Assembly (NCBI GenBank): GCA_019639155.1
Contig: JAHBSJ010000013.1
Location: forward strand, 1 to 64,000
DNA from: Acidobacteriota bacterium
GTDB lineage: Bacteria > Acidobacteriota > Blastocatellia > Pyrinomonadales > Pyrinomonadaceae
DNA length: 64,000 nt
Reading direction: 5' to 3'
Shown: in pieces, positions 7,656 to 16,178 of the stretch
How positions within the stretch are numbered: position 1 is the stretch's first letter
How the letters are laid out: every line of letters starts with the position of its first letter
Made by a program: the position numbers and the translations under genes
Notes under the pieces: model-generated
Told to the model about the DNA's origin: nothing
Seen by the model: only the letters and a program-made list of their open reading frames with translations
Database searches by the model: none

Positions 7656-10091
7656 ATGATCGGTTCTCTGATCAATCAATATAAGTTGCTCGAGAAGATC
7701 GGTTCCGGTGGACAAGGAACCGTCTATAAGGCCCTCGATACAAAGCTCAACCGCACGGCCGTGATAAAGGTCCTTCCGCCTGAACTCACGCAAAAGACCG
7801 CGAACTTCAAACGTTTCGAACGCGAAGCACAGCTCTGCTCGCAGCTCGATCATCCCAACATTTGCACGATCTACGATTTCAATGAGGACAACGGCGTCTA
7901 TTACATCGCAATGCAGTATATCGATGGAAAGAACGTCCGCCAGCTCGTTTCGGGACGCCCGCTAGAGCTGAAAAGCGCACTGTCCATCACCATACAGGTT
8001 GCTGACGCCCTGGCCTACGCTCATTCAAAGAACATCATCCATCGTGACATCAAGGCCGGTAATGTGATGGTGACAGATTCCGGACAGGCGAAGATACTCG
8101 ATTTTGGACTGGCAAAACTGCTTGAGGACGAGCATTCCGATATTCCCGAGGGCGTGGACCGTTCAGAGATCACCGAACTCGGAATTCCCTACGGCACTGC
8201 GACCTACGCCGCTCCGGAACAGGCACGCGGCGAGCGCGCCGACGAACGCAGCGATATTTTCTCTACCGGCATACTGCTTTACGAAATGCTGACCGGCATC
8301 TGGGCTTTTCAGGGCAAGAACGTCGTTGACGTACGCCATCAGGTGCTTTACGGCACTCCGAAACCGCTCGCAGAGATGCGTAAGGACCCGCTCCCGCCGC
8401 AGCTTCAGCAGATCATCGACAAGTCTCTTGCAAAAAACCCCAAAGACCGCTATCAGAAGATAGCTCACTTGCGCGACGACTTGCGGGCCGTACTTCAGCA
8501 GGTTGCGGGCGGCGCTATGCAGCCGACGACATACAGCCCTTCGCATGCCGATGGCAGCAAGATGAAACGCGTCCTCAACTGGTTCACAGGCCGTTCCGTT
8601 CCTGAATCGTCCTCGCTCGGCTCGTCGCCTGCCCTTACCAGTTCGCCGTCGTTCTCGCCCGACCTGTCGATGACGGCGACCGGCACTGAGAAAAAGAGCG
8701 TCGCGATACTGCCGTTCAAGAATTTAGGCAAGGATCCCGCGTCCGCCTTCTATGAATTCTCGCTCGCTGATTCGGTGATCACGGAATTGGCGCAGATACG
8801 TTCGATCATCGTTCGGCCTTCGTCGGTCATTTCAAAGTATCAGGGTTCGGACATCGACCCGCGTCAGGCGGGCAAAGAACTTCGCGTTCACGCGGTCTTG
8901 TCCGCCGGTTTCATGCGTTCGGGCGAACGTCTCCGCGTTACGGCGCAGCTTCTCGACGTTGTTTCCGGCGATATTTTATGGAGCGAACGCATCGACGCCG
9001 AGGGCAACGACATACTCGCGATCCAGGACGAGATCGCGCAGCATATTCTCGAAGGCTTGCGTCTGGAGCTCTCAGACATAGACGCGGAAAAGCTCGGCAA
9101 ACGTGCGACGGACAATGCCGCGGCGTGGGAAGAGTATCTGCGAGCCCGCGATCATTTCGGACGCTTCATTTTCCGCAGTATCGACCCCGAAGATTGCGAT
9201 CTCGCCATCGCCAACTTCAAAAAAGCCATCGAACTCGACTCGCATTTCGCTCTCGCATACAGCGGTCTCGGTGCGTGTTACGCAAATCGCGTATTCAAAG
9301 GCCTCGGCGAACCCGAAGACTACACCTACGCTGAGGCGGCGTTCTCAAAAGCCTTCTTTTACGATCCAAACGTCGTCGAGGCTCGTGTTTTGATGGTCAT
9401 GATCTATATGGCCCGCGGCGAGAAGAAAAAAGCGCGTGCCGAGATCGAATTGCTGCAGAAACAGTTCCCAAACGACGCCGCCTTGTATTTCGTCACCGGC
9501 GTGATCAATCGGCTCGACGGCAAATACGAAGAATCGCTCCGTGCCTTCGAAAAACTAGCCCGCCTGGACCCCGCGGCGCGTGCCGTGGCGGCTTATAACC
9601 GTGCCCGCATCTTTATTTACCGGCGTGATTTCGACCGTGCGCAGGAAGAGCTGGACAAAGGCTTCAAGGCCGAAAAAGAGCATCCGATGCTGCAGATTTT
9701 CCAGTCCGGGCTCTATTATTACCGCGGCCAGAGCGAAAAAGCGCTCGAACTGATGCGTAAAGTTCTCCGCGAAAACCCTCGCATGGACGGCATTCGTCCG
9801 CTTTTCGCGATATATCTCGCCGGCAGCGGCCACGGCGACGAAGCGCGGGAGCAATTGACCGAAGACGCCCTCGCGATCTCGCGCGCGGACCACGACATGG
9901 CTTATTGGGTCGGCGCGACGTACGCGCTGCTCGGCGAGCCCGATAACGCCTTCAAATGGCTGAATAAAGCCGTAAAACTCGGCAATCACAACAAACCGCA
10001 CTTCGAAAACGACCCGAACATCGCCTCTCTCCACGCTGACGAACGCTGGCATCAGCTCCTCGCCAAGATCGACGAAAGCCTCGCCGACTAA
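7656..10091 (+). CDS. Ser/Thr protein kinase with TolB-like and TPR regions
   Basis: 811 aa, cytoplasmic, with no clear membrane segment. Kinase domain about 10-280: glycine loop GSGGQG (16-21), Lys38, HRD catalytic loop (129-131), DFG (149-151) and APEQ (186-189) are all present, so it should be active. A Ser/Pro-rich linker (about 290-345) follows. Next comes a TolB/FlgO-like domain starting KKSVAILPFKNLG (about 346-470), the domain often fused to kinases and adenylate cyclases. TPR-like repeats run from about 490 to 805 (repeated A..Y..LG / P..A pattern). The architecture suggests a signalling protein with its own scaffold. It stands alone, with the repeat field immediately downstream. Confidence 0.95.
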   Translation: MIGSLINQYKLLEKIGSGGQGTVYKALDTKLNRTAVIKVLPPELTQKTANFKRFEREAQLCSQLDHPNICTIYDFNEDNGVYYIAMQYIDGKNVRQLVSGRPLELKSALSITIQVADALAYAHSKNIIHRDIKAGNVMVTDSGQAKILDFGLAKLLEDEHSDIPEGVDRSEITELGIPYGTATYAAPEQARGERADERSDIFSTGILLYEMLTGIWAFQGKNVVDVRHQVLYGTPKPLAEMRKDPLPPQLQQIIDKSLAKNPKDRYQKIAHLRDDLRAVLQQVAGGAMQPTTYSPSHADGSKMKRVLNWFTGRSVPESSSLGSSPALTSSPSFSPDLSMTATGTEKKSVAILPFKNLGKDPASAFYEFSLADSVITELAQIRSIIVRPSSVISKYQGSDIDPRQAGKELRVHAVLSAGFMRSGERLRVTAQLLDVVSGDILWSERIDAEGNDILAIQDEIAQHILEGLRLELSDIDAEKLGKRATDNAAAWEEYLRARDHFGRFIFRSIDPEDCDLAIANFKKAIELDSHFALAYSGLGACYANRVFKGLGEPEDYTYAEAAFSKAFFYDPNVVEARVLMVMIYMARGEKKKARAEIELLQKQFPNDAALYFVTGVINRLDGKYEESLRAFEKLARLDPAARAVAAYNRARIFIYRRDFDRAQEELDKGFKAEKEHPMLQIFQSGLYYYRGQSEKALELMRKVLRENPRMDGIRPLFAIYLAGSGHGDEAREQLTEDALAISRADHDMAYWVGATYALLGEPDNAFKWLNKAVKLGNHNKPHFENDPNIASLHADERWHQLLAKIDESLAD

Positions 10092-10117
10092 AAACCGCCG
10101 CAGAAGCCGCAAAAACC

Positions 10118-10475
10118 TTGGAAATTTCGTTCACACCGCTGCGTGACGCAAAAAACTCGCGGAAATTTCGTTCACACCGCTGCACGTCGCGTTCACACCG
10201 CTGTAAGCGCGAAAAATTCCACTGTAAGTTCGATTCACAACGCTGCAATTCGATTCACACCGCTGCAAGCGCGAAAATTTCCACTGTAAGGTCGATTCAC
10301 AGCACTGCAGCGTCGTTTTTCCGGCTGCACGTCGCAAAAAAACCGCTGCACGCCGCGTTCACAACGCCACGCACCGCATTTTTTTCGCCGCAACGCCGTC
10401 CGCGACGCTGCGAATCGCATATTTTTCGCGTTTTTCGTACAAAATTCACCGCGTCGCGCGTTCAAACCGCCGCGT
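10118..10475. repeat. Degenerate ~21-bp direct repeat field
   Basis: The core TTCACACCGCTGC and close variants start at 10130, 10171, 10192, 10234, 10254, 10296 and 10358. These intervals (41, 21, 42, 20, 42, 62) are all near multiples of 21. The missing slots hold decayed versions such as TTTTCCGGCTGC and AAACCGCTGC. Runs of A or T separate units. Frames are open on both strands, but their peptides look like repeats of the DNA unit rather than a protein, and no ribosome binding site precedes them. No spacers of constant length, so not CRISPR. Confidence 0.75.
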
Positions 10476-10542
10476 GATCGATAATATCGGCCGCAATTCG
10501 CCGCAAATTTCGGTCGAAATGATCCGCGGCTAAAAAAACCGC

Positions 10543-10570
10543 TTGCAATCCGCCGAAAAGGGTGTATACT
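10543..10570 (+). promoter_or_regulatory. Sigma-70-like promoter of the 10645 gene
   Basis: TTGCAA (10543-10548), a 16-bp spacer, then TATACT (10565-10570). This predicts a start near 10577 and a ~65-nt leader carrying a hairpin and the ACGGAGG ribosome binding site (10631-10637). The placement directly after the degenerate repeat field is notable. Confidence 0.6.
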
Positions 10571-10609
10571 ACCCGCAAAGTTTTACAGTAGTATCCAAGT
10601 TCGCTTGGA
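10566..10609 (+). promoter_or_regulatory. Leader hairpins with TTCG tetraloop
   Basis: TCCAAG-TTCG-CTTGGA (10594-10609) is a perfect 6-bp stem closed by the very stable UUCG tetraloop. Just upstream ATACTAC (10566-10572) can pair with GTAGTAT (10588-10594). Both lie in the predicted 5' leader of the 10645 gene. Not followed by a T tract, so a leader structure (stability or control) is more likely than a terminator. Confidence 0.5.
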
Positions 10610-10644
10610 AATGGCCTTTTCCCTATCCCAACGGAGGTTATTTC

Positions 10645-11301
10645 ATGAACGACAGAGACAGACGGCGTTATGAGGCTGTTGCGCGCGTCGCGCAGTTCGG
10701 CGTGGACAACGCGGCGGATTTCAGCGGGTTCATCGCGGGTAAATTCAGCGAAATTGCCGCGAAATCCACGGAAATTGAGACGATCGCAGGTACGAAAGAG
10801 TCCGAATTCGGTGAATTCGGCCAGGCTTTCGAGCAAAAGGCAACGGCACGCGAAAATTTGCGCGAAGACATGGCCGCCATCGCCCGCACCGCACGCGCTA
10901 TGGAGTACCAATTCGACGGCATCTCGGATCTTTTCCAATACCGGCGAAATTTGCCCGATGCGCAGCTCCTCGCACGCGCACGTGCCTTTTTTGACGATTC
11001 GGCTGCATACGAGAGCGATTTTGTGGACTACGGATTGTCCGCTACGTTCCGCGACGAACTTAAGAACGCCGCGGATGCCTTCGAAGCCTCGATGGACACG
11101 GGCGCCACCGCCACCGCCGAGCGCGTCGCAGCGACGGCCGACGTTTCTGCCCGCGTCGCCGAAGGAATGCAGCTCATACGCGTCCTCGACGCCCCGGTTC
11201 GTAATATCTACGCCGGCAACGTCGGTAAACTCGCCGCCTGGATCAGCGCAAAGACCGTAGAAAAAGATCCCAAAAAAACAACCCCACCCCCGGGACCGTA
11301 A
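10645..11301 (+). CDS. Hypothetical helical protein
   Basis: 218 aa, not recognised. The ATG at 10645 follows a strong ACGGAGG site 8 nt upstream; the frame is open further up but lacks a site there. The protein has no signal peptide or membrane segment. It is dominated by charged, Ala-rich helices (for example SEIAAKSTEIETIAGTKESEF and a second block at about 95-170) and ends with a Pro/Lys tail (KKTTPPPGP). No catalytic motif is visible. It is followed after 56 nt by a secreted cysteine protease and then a lipoprotein; co-expression with the protease is plausible. It could be a structural or regulatory partner, but this is a guess. Confidence 0.75.
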   Translation: MNDRDRRRYEAVARVAQFGVDNAADFSGFIAGKFSEIAAKSTEIETIAGTKESEFGEFGQAFEQKATARENLREDMAAIARTARAMEYQFDGISDLFQYRRNLPDAQLLARARAFFDDSAAYESDFVDYGLSATFRDELKNAADAFEASMDTGATATAERVAATADVSARVAEGMQLIRVLDAPVRNIYAGNVGKLAAWISAKTVEKDPKKTTPPPGP

Positions 11302-11357
11302 ATATGAAACATGCGACCGCAGCGTTCGCCGCGACGCCGCAAAAGGAGGAAATTATC

Positions 11358-12062
11358 ATGCAAAGGGCAACGTTTGTCAGACGGATCGGTTTTCTGGTCG
11401 GAGTTTTGATCGCGCTTTCCGCGTTTGCAGGAAATGCCGCTGCAAAGACGACCTGCCAGCCGATGCAGTATGGACCCGCCTACTGGGGCGGCCCTGCCGT
11501 CGCGCTCGGGCAAAACTGCGTTTCGGAGGTAGAATTTTCCAGATTTTATCAAAAAGCGACGCCCCAGGTGCAGTCACAATGGTGCTGGGCAGCCGTCATA
11601 TCAATGATCTTTGATTATTACGGATATTCCGTTTCACAAGCGCGTATTGTGCGTGAGGCATACGGTGCTGAGTTTAATTGGCCTGCAAAATCAGGAGAGG
11701 TGATTGCACGCCAGATAAATCGGCAGTGGATCGACGACCGCAACCAACGATTTTCATCCACGGTGACGTCGGCCTATGACGCTTTTGCGGGTTTCAGCGC
11801 AACCACCAACGAAATCCTTATAAATGAACTCCACAATGAGCGGCCATTCATTATCGGAACAAAAAACCACGCCGTCGTCGGTACATCGATACAATATTGG
11901 CGTTTTCCGAACGGAATGATAGGAAATGTCGGTGCGGTCGGGGTTTTTGATCCGTGGCCGATGTCACAGCGTGCGCGCGGGCTCACACCGGCAGAAATGA
12001 CCGCAATTCAGAATGGCGGTCAGCTTTCCTTCATCGCAAGCCTGTCCGTTCGGAGTTTTTGA
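11358..12062 (+). CDS. Secreted papain-like cysteine protease (C70/AvrRpt2-like)
   Basis: 234 aa. Signal peptide at 1-29 (hydrophobic core FLVGVLIALSAFA, cleavage after AAA). The catalytic segment QSQWCWAAVISMIFDYYG gives nucleophile Cys76 with the preceding Gln as oxyanion residue. His171 (TKNHAVVGTSIQY) and Asp198 (GVFDPWP) complete a papain-like triad, as in the C70/C39-like clan. The ATG at 11358 follows AAAAGGAGG; an upstream ATG at 11304 would hide the signal peptide. Probably exported to the periplasm or medium. Substrate unknown. Members of this family act on host or competitor proteins, or process peptides; which applies here cannot be told. Confidence 0.87.
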   Translation: MQRATFVRRIGFLVGVLIALSAFAGNAAAKTTCQPMQYGPAYWGGPAVALGQNCVSEVEFSRFYQKATPQVQSQWCWAAVISMIFDYYGYSVSQARIVREAYGAEFNWPAKSGEVIARQINRQWIDDRNQRFSSTVTSAYDAFAGFSATTNEILINELHNERPFIIGTKNHAVVGTSIQYWRFPNGMIGNVGAVGVFDPWPMSQRARGLTPAEMTAIQNGGQLSFIASLSVRSF

Positions 12063-12137
12063 TCGCTCTGCAGGAGGCCCTCGCGATCTTTATGCCTCGC
12101 GGCGGATGATCTCCGCTGCGGGGCGTTTCGCGACATT

Positions 12138-12165
12138 TTGCGCCGCATTCATTTGGGTATATTAT
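12138..12165 (+). promoter_or_regulatory. Candidate promoter of the 12212 lipoprotein gene
   Basis: TTGCGC (12138-12143), 16-bp spacer, TATTAT (12160-12165, 5/6 to consensus), about 47 nt before the ATG and upstream of the AGGAGG site at 12195-12200. The gap 12063-12137 holds an imperfect hairpin (GCGGCGGA/TCCGCTGC, near 12100-12119) that may end the protease transcript. Confidence 0.45.
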
Positions 12166-12211
12166 GAGGACATTCCCGCGACGTTCAGATAAATAGGAGG
12201 CATTTCGAGTT

Positions 12212-13006
12212 ATGAGGACCAATTTGGCGTTCATTGCTGTGATCTTGTTTTTCGTATTGGGGTGCGGCAGTTTCAATTTCAATGAGATGGCGAACAAGGC
12301 TCTGGATCAGGCGAACGCCGACCGGCCCGCTCCGCCCACGACCGTGGAGAAAGAGGGTTACGTGGCGTCGGAAACGGGCACAGAGAAGGAGAAACCGTCC
12401 GCGGGCAGGTCGAACGTGCAGGGCAAGGTGCTTTTCAACGAAAAACCGGCGTCGGGCGTTGAAGTGAAGCTGTGTCAGAAGTTCAGCTCGATGCTCGGCT
12501 GCCGCGAAACGCAGTACACGACCAAAACCGACGACGCGGGCGAATATCTTATCAAGGACGTCGAACCTGGCGATTACGAAGGGCTTATAGTGAAGGTATT
12601 TGACACTCCCGCCTATGTTTTTGCGACAAAAGGCTCGATAATTTCGGCCGCGAAATACAAAATGGAGCCCGACAAAACGTTCTTTGCTCCGGCGACGAAT
12701 CTTTTCAAGTCGGACATCAAAACACAGAGTCCAAAGGCCAACGCCAAGGTCGATTCAGCCGCCTTTGAGGCGAAATGGGAACCCTATCCCGACGCGGCGT
12801 ACTACAAGATCAGCTTTTTCGCCACAGAAGTGAAAGCCCTGTCGCCGTACATCAATCACAGGGTGGAAGATGCGTCCTTCAAGCCGGATAAGGCTTTCAC
12901 CAACGGCGAATGGCGTATGAAGATCGACGCATTCAATGCGAATAATATAAAGATCGCCCAACTCAAAGATGATCTGAAATTCACCATCACAGGCGGGCCC
13001 AATTGA
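12212..13006 (+). CDS. Lipoprotein with carboxypeptidase-regulatory-like domain
   Basis: 264 aa. Signal with lipobox VLGC (Cys18), so membrane anchored. A Lys/Glu-rich linker (about 30-65) leads to a domain at about 68-140 (VQGKVLFNEKPASGVEVKL ... TDDAGEYLIKDVEPGDYEGL), the hallmark of carboxypeptidase-regulatory-like/transthyretin-like beta sandwiches. The C-terminal third (about 170-264) looks like a fibronectin/Ig-type domain (AKWEPYPDAAYYKISFF). A strong AGGAGG site lies 12 nt upstream. Likely a surface or periplasmic binding or structural lipoprotein. No enzymatic motif. It ends 8 nt before the convergent methyltransferase gene. Confidence 0.85.
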   Translation: MRTNLAFIAVILFFVLGCGSFNFNEMANKALDQANADRPAPPTTVEKEGYVASETGTEKEKPSAGRSNVQGKVLFNEKPASGVEVKLCQKFSSMLGCRETQYTTKTDDAGEYLIKDVEPGDYEGLIVKVFDTPAYVFATKGSIISAAKYKMEPDKTFFAPATNLFKSDIKTQSPKANAKVDSAAFEAKWEPYPDAAYYKISFFATEVKALSPYINHRVEDASFKPDKAFTNGEWRMKIDAFNANNIKIAQLKDDLKFTITGGPN

Positions 13007-13014
13007 TCGCGTTG

Positions 13015-13890
13015 CTACTGAGCGGCGTTGCGTTCGAAGACAAATTCGTTGCAGCCGAGCCCGACGCCGCCGGATCTGATCTTTTGCAGCGAAAATCCGC
13101 GCTTCTTGTAAAATTCGAAGATCTCATCGACGGTCGCGACCTCGTACGGATAGCCGCCGACCCAATCTATGATGTCATGCCAGCGGTTCATGCCGCGGCC
13201 GTTTTTATATCGCGTCCACGAATGTAAATATGTTTGCGGCCGCAGTTTTATCATCGACGCGGCGAGCCGCTTCAGCTCGTCCGGCATTATCACCGCCGCG
13301 GCAAAAGGTGTTTTCAGCACGCGCGGCAAACGGCAATAGGTTTTTTTGATCCAATGCCAACGCGCGGCTTGCGAACCTGTGTCGTTATAGATCGCAACGA
13401 ATAATTTTCCGCCGTCGCGCACCGGGATCGCCGCATTTTCCAGCGCACGCCACATCTCGCCCGTATGATGAAGCACACCCCAGGAATAGACGATGTCAAA
13501 GCTGCCTAACCGCTTCAAATGATCGGCGTCGAGTGCGGACGCCTGCTCGATCGTCCAATCGCTGTCCCCGTCGAAATATCGCCGCCGCAGTTCCGTCGTA
13601 CATGCAACGGAATTCGTATCAAAATCCAGCGAATGCACACGCGCACCCAATTTCCTCGCCGCCAGCGAGAACAGCCCGCTCCCCGAGCCGATGTCGAGGA
13701 ACGATTTGCCCGCGAGGCTGTCGCATTCGAGCATTTCTTTCAGCGACTCAACGGCGGTCTGTATTCGGTCTTCGTCAAGCACGCTCAGGAACGCGGCCCA
13801 GTTCTTGCCGAATTCGAACCGTTCGCCCGCCGCCACTTCGCGGCCATGCTGCTCCCTGATCTCTAAATTCTCTGTTATCACGGCATTCAT
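13015..13890 (-). CDS. Class I SAM-dependent methyltransferase
   Basis: 291 aa. The SAM motif I is FLDIGSGSGLFSLAARKLGA (about 62-81) with the acidic loop SLDFD after strand 2, and motif post-II VYSWGVLHHTGEMWRALENA, typical of Rossmann-fold methyltransferases of the UbiE/small-molecule group. The C-terminal part (YLHSWTRYKNGRGMNRWHD...) is less conserved and probably recognises substrate. It follows a glycosyltransferase gene in the polysaccharide locus, so methylation of a sugar or lipid-linked intermediate is a reasonable inference. ATG start; gap of 71 nt to the upstream gene filled by a heptamer inverted repeat. Confidence 0.9.
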   Translation of the reverse strand: MNAVITENLEIREQHGREVAAGERFEFGKNWAAFLSVLDEDRIQTAVESLKEMLECDSLAGKSFLDIGSGSGLFSLAARKLGARVHSLDFDTNSVACTTELRRRYFDGDSDWTIEQASALDADHLKRLGSFDIVYSWGVLHHTGEMWRALENAAIPVRDGGKLFVAIYNDTGSQAARWHWIKKTYCRLPRVLKTPFAAAVIMPDELKRLAASMIKLRPQTYLHSWTRYKNGRGMNRWHDIIDWVGGYPYEVATVDEIFEFYKKRGFSLQKIRSGGVGLGCNEFVFERNAAQ

Positions 13891-13904
13891 ACGTTTTTAG
13901 CGAC

Positions 13905-13969
13905 AAGTTATGAGTGATAAGTGATAAGACTCTCGGGCGTCCACCTTTTTCTCGTCACTTATCACTTAT
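13905..13969. repeat. Heptamer-type inverted repeat
   Basis: Left arm ATAAGTGATAAG (13917-13928) and right arm CTTATCACTTAT (13958-13969) form a perfect 12-bp stem with a 29-nt loop. The arms consist of 7-bp units (AGTGATA). The right arm overlaps the 3' end of the glycosyltransferase gene (stop at 13962). The same unit family recurs at 45372-45435. Confidence 0.7.
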
Positions 13970-15161
13970 TTCTTTTCACTGTACTTTCTACAAGGCGTCG
14001 AAGCTCTTCAACTTTCGCCTCCCAGCTTTCATTGCGGATCGCGTCGCTTACGTCGGAACGCGGCCTCGGTCTTTCCAATGCAGTTTCGATCTTTGCGATG
14101 AAATCCTCGTGAGATTCACCGACGAGGCAATCCGCCAGCACACGCACCTCGGGAATATCGGTGGAAACCACAGGCAAGCCGGCGGCGAGATATTCGCGCA
14201 CCTTCAGAGGATTCGCGGCCAGCGTCAGGTCGTTTATTACAAAAGGATTTATCGCCACATCGAATGCAACGCAATACGCCGGCAGTTCGGCGTAAGGCTT
14301 GCGGCCGAGGAAGTGAACATTGGGCACGCCGTTCAGGATTTTCACCTTTTCTTCCGCATCAACGGCGATCTTTCCGACCAGCACCACCGAACCTTGCGAA
14401 AAATGCTCTGCAGTTTTCTTTATTAACTCGTAATCGACCCAATCCGCCAGCAGGCCGTGAAAACCAATGATCGGCCGCGGTAAATTCGCGACGTCGGCGG
14501 GTATCTTCACCTCACCATCGACCGCGGTCCTGAAATGCCGCCAATCCGTTCCGTGACGTATGATATGCGTGTTCGCGTTGAATTTTTTCTTGTCCTCGTA
14601 GAGTTTTTCCGCCGAAACCACGACCAGATCGGCATCGCGAAAGAGTTTTTCCTCGATATCTTTGAGCGCCTCGCTGCCCGTAAAGGCGGTGTATTCGTCA
14701 ACGCAATAATAGATCAGTTCGCTTTCGTCGAGCTTGCCCGCGATCATTCCGGCAGCCGGATTGAAGACCATGTTGACCACGTCTTTCATTTCCAGCTTCG
14801 AGATCGCCTTCTTGATCTGACGCAACAGCGTCCTCTCATTCCAAGCAACGATCGCCGGACTGCCGTAAGCCGGGATCGCGAAGGGATTCAGTACAAAGAT
14901 GTTCGGTTCGACCTCGCGGATCGGCTCGGTAAAGCTTTTCAGCTTTCGAAAGATCCGCGACGCATCTTTTGCCGATGCGGTCGGCATTCTGTTAGCAATT
15001 GCGTTGACCCAAAGGATGCGGTTGTCCTTCGCAAGCACACGCATCAGATGCGTCTTAGACAGCGGGTCGCCCGTCCAGTCGTGCGAAAAACAGAGAATAT
15101 CGCGGCCCCGCAAAGCCTCGCGTTTCGTCGTGATCTCACTTTTTGCCGTGTCAGGTGCCAT
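13962..15161 (-). CDS. Glycosyltransferase (GT-B fold, group 1-like)
   Basis: 399 aa. N-terminal half opens with RDILCFSHDWTGDPLSKTHLM, a GT-B acceptor-domain start. The C-terminal half has the donor-site pattern NPFVINDLTLAANPLKVREYLAAGLPVVSTDIPEV, where the E of REYLAAG is the usual GT4-type acidic residue. RPIIGFHGLLADWVDYELI fits the linker-to-Rossmann transition seen in sugar transferases of exopolysaccharide loci. No signal or membrane helix. It starts 3 nt after the stop of the FemAB-like gene, so it is in one transcript with asnB and femAB. Donor and acceptor are unknown. Confidence 0.9.
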   Translation of the reverse strand: MAPDTAKSEITTKREALRGRDILCFSHDWTGDPLSKTHLMRVLAKDNRILWVNAIANRMPTASAKDASRIFRKLKSFTEPIREVEPNIFVLNPFAIPAYGSPAIVAWNERTLLRQIKKAISKLEMKDVVNMVFNPAAGMIAGKLDESELIYYCVDEYTAFTGSEALKDIEEKLFRDADLVVVSAEKLYEDKKKFNANTHIIRHGTDWRHFRTAVDGEVKIPADVANLPRPIIGFHGLLADWVDYELIKKTAEHFSQGSVVLVGKIAVDAEEKVKILNGVPNVHFLGRKPYAELPAYCVAFDVAINPFVINDLTLAANPLKVREYLAAGLPVVSTDIPEVRVLADCLVGESHEDFIAKIETALERPRPRSDVSDAIRNESWEAKVEELRRLVESTVKRNK

Positions 15162-15164
15162 TTT

Positions 15165-16178
15165 TTATGCTGCTCGTGCTGAACGGATCTTGCGTTTAAG
15201 GGTTTCCGGTATCGCGTTATAGGTTTGCAGAGCTACGCGGCTCAGCCGCTCGCGGTTCGCATGCAGCCGCAGAAATGTGTTGTCCTTTCGATATCTCCAA
15301 GTGCTCCATATCTCACCGCCGAATCGAGCCAAAAACGGATGCGAAGCCCCCATGCTGAGCCATCGAAATCTCCGCTCACATGCCCACTCGATCGCGCGCC
15401 AGGCCAGAAGCTCGTTCGGATGAAAACGCTGACATTCCTGCAAAGAATTGTTGGCCGCGTATTCAACGACGCCGCCGGGGAAGTAGCGGAAATAGGTTCC
15501 CGCAACGACACGGCCGTCATGGACGGCGATCAGGGTCTTCCGAAATTTCGCTCCGATCAGGGTACGGAAATCTTCCTCATTGTCCGCTGCAATGCCTTTC
15601 TTCGCCGTCCAATCGCAGTGGATGGCATAGAGTTGTTCGACTTCCTGCTCCGTTTCGAGGTCTTTTACGGTGACGAGGCCTTGTTTTACTACCTTTCGTA
15701 TCTGCGAACGCCGGCGCTCTGCAAAGCCCTTGAAAAGCTCATCGGCCCCTTTGCTCAGATCAAGCATTACTATCCGATCGGCGCCGGTCGCCTGTCGTGC
15801 TTCGAAGGAATTCACATTCCGTTCAACCGGCCGCCAGAGATGAATGTCAATAAGCTCGGGGTTCGACCCTAGTGAGAGAACACCGCTGACAAGGCATTGA
15901 AACGCCGTTCCGAATTCGGTGCCGCTGAGAAACGCCGACTGAGGCCGCACTGCAAAACCCGACAACACGTGTCCGCCATCGACTACACCCGTTAATGCCG
16001 CAACGATCTTTCCTTCATCTTCCGCCAGCACAGCGAACCGCCGGCCGGCACCGACAAATCGGTCATTGAAGTACTCCGGCGAGGCGTAATGCGTAGCCAT
16101 ATCAGCGTCGGCGAGCATCGCCAGCCAGCGATCCTCGACATCGCGTTCGGGATAATCTGTCAGGATAATAGGTTTCAT
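15165..16178 (-). CDS. FemAB/BioF2-like GNAT acyltransferase
   Basis: 337 aa from the ATG at 16178, which overlaps the asnB stop as ATGA; a longer frame to 16238 is less likely. The protein has the double GNAT layout of FemAB-like enzymes: a first half with GGHVLSGFAVRPQSAFLSGTE and a second half from about residue 165 with RRRSQIRKVVKQGL, typical of the Acetyltransf_6 family, then GRVVAGTYFRYFPGGVVEYAANNSL. Relatives in polysaccharide loci add an amino acid or acyl group to a sugar or peptide. Coupled with an amidotransferase immediately upstream, it probably helps decorate the polymer. Substrate not readable. Confidence 0.87.
   Translation of the reverse strand: MKPIILTDYPERDVEDRWLAMLADADMATHYASPEYFNDRFVGAGRRFAVLAEDEGKIVAALTGVVDGGHVLSGFAVRPQSAFLSGTEFGTAFQCLVSGVLSLGSNPELIDIHLWRPVERNVNSFEARQATGADRIVMLDLSKGADELFKGFAERRRSQIRKVVKQGLVTVKDLETEQEVEQLYAIHCDWTAKKGIAADNEEDFRTLIGAKFRKTLIAVHDGRVVAGTYFRYFPGGVVEYAANNSLQECQRFHPNELLAWRAIEWACERRFRWLSMGASHPFLARFGGEIWSTWRYRKDNTFLRLHANRERLSRVALQTYNAIPETLKRKIRSARAA

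Noticed and set aside
10118..10475. Protein-coding frames across the degenerate repeat field
   Set aside because: The peptides are low complexity and reflect the repeat, with no start signals.
10594..10609. Intrinsic terminator
   Set aside because: The perfect UUCG stem is not followed by a T tract and lies between promoter and ribosome binding site of a gene.
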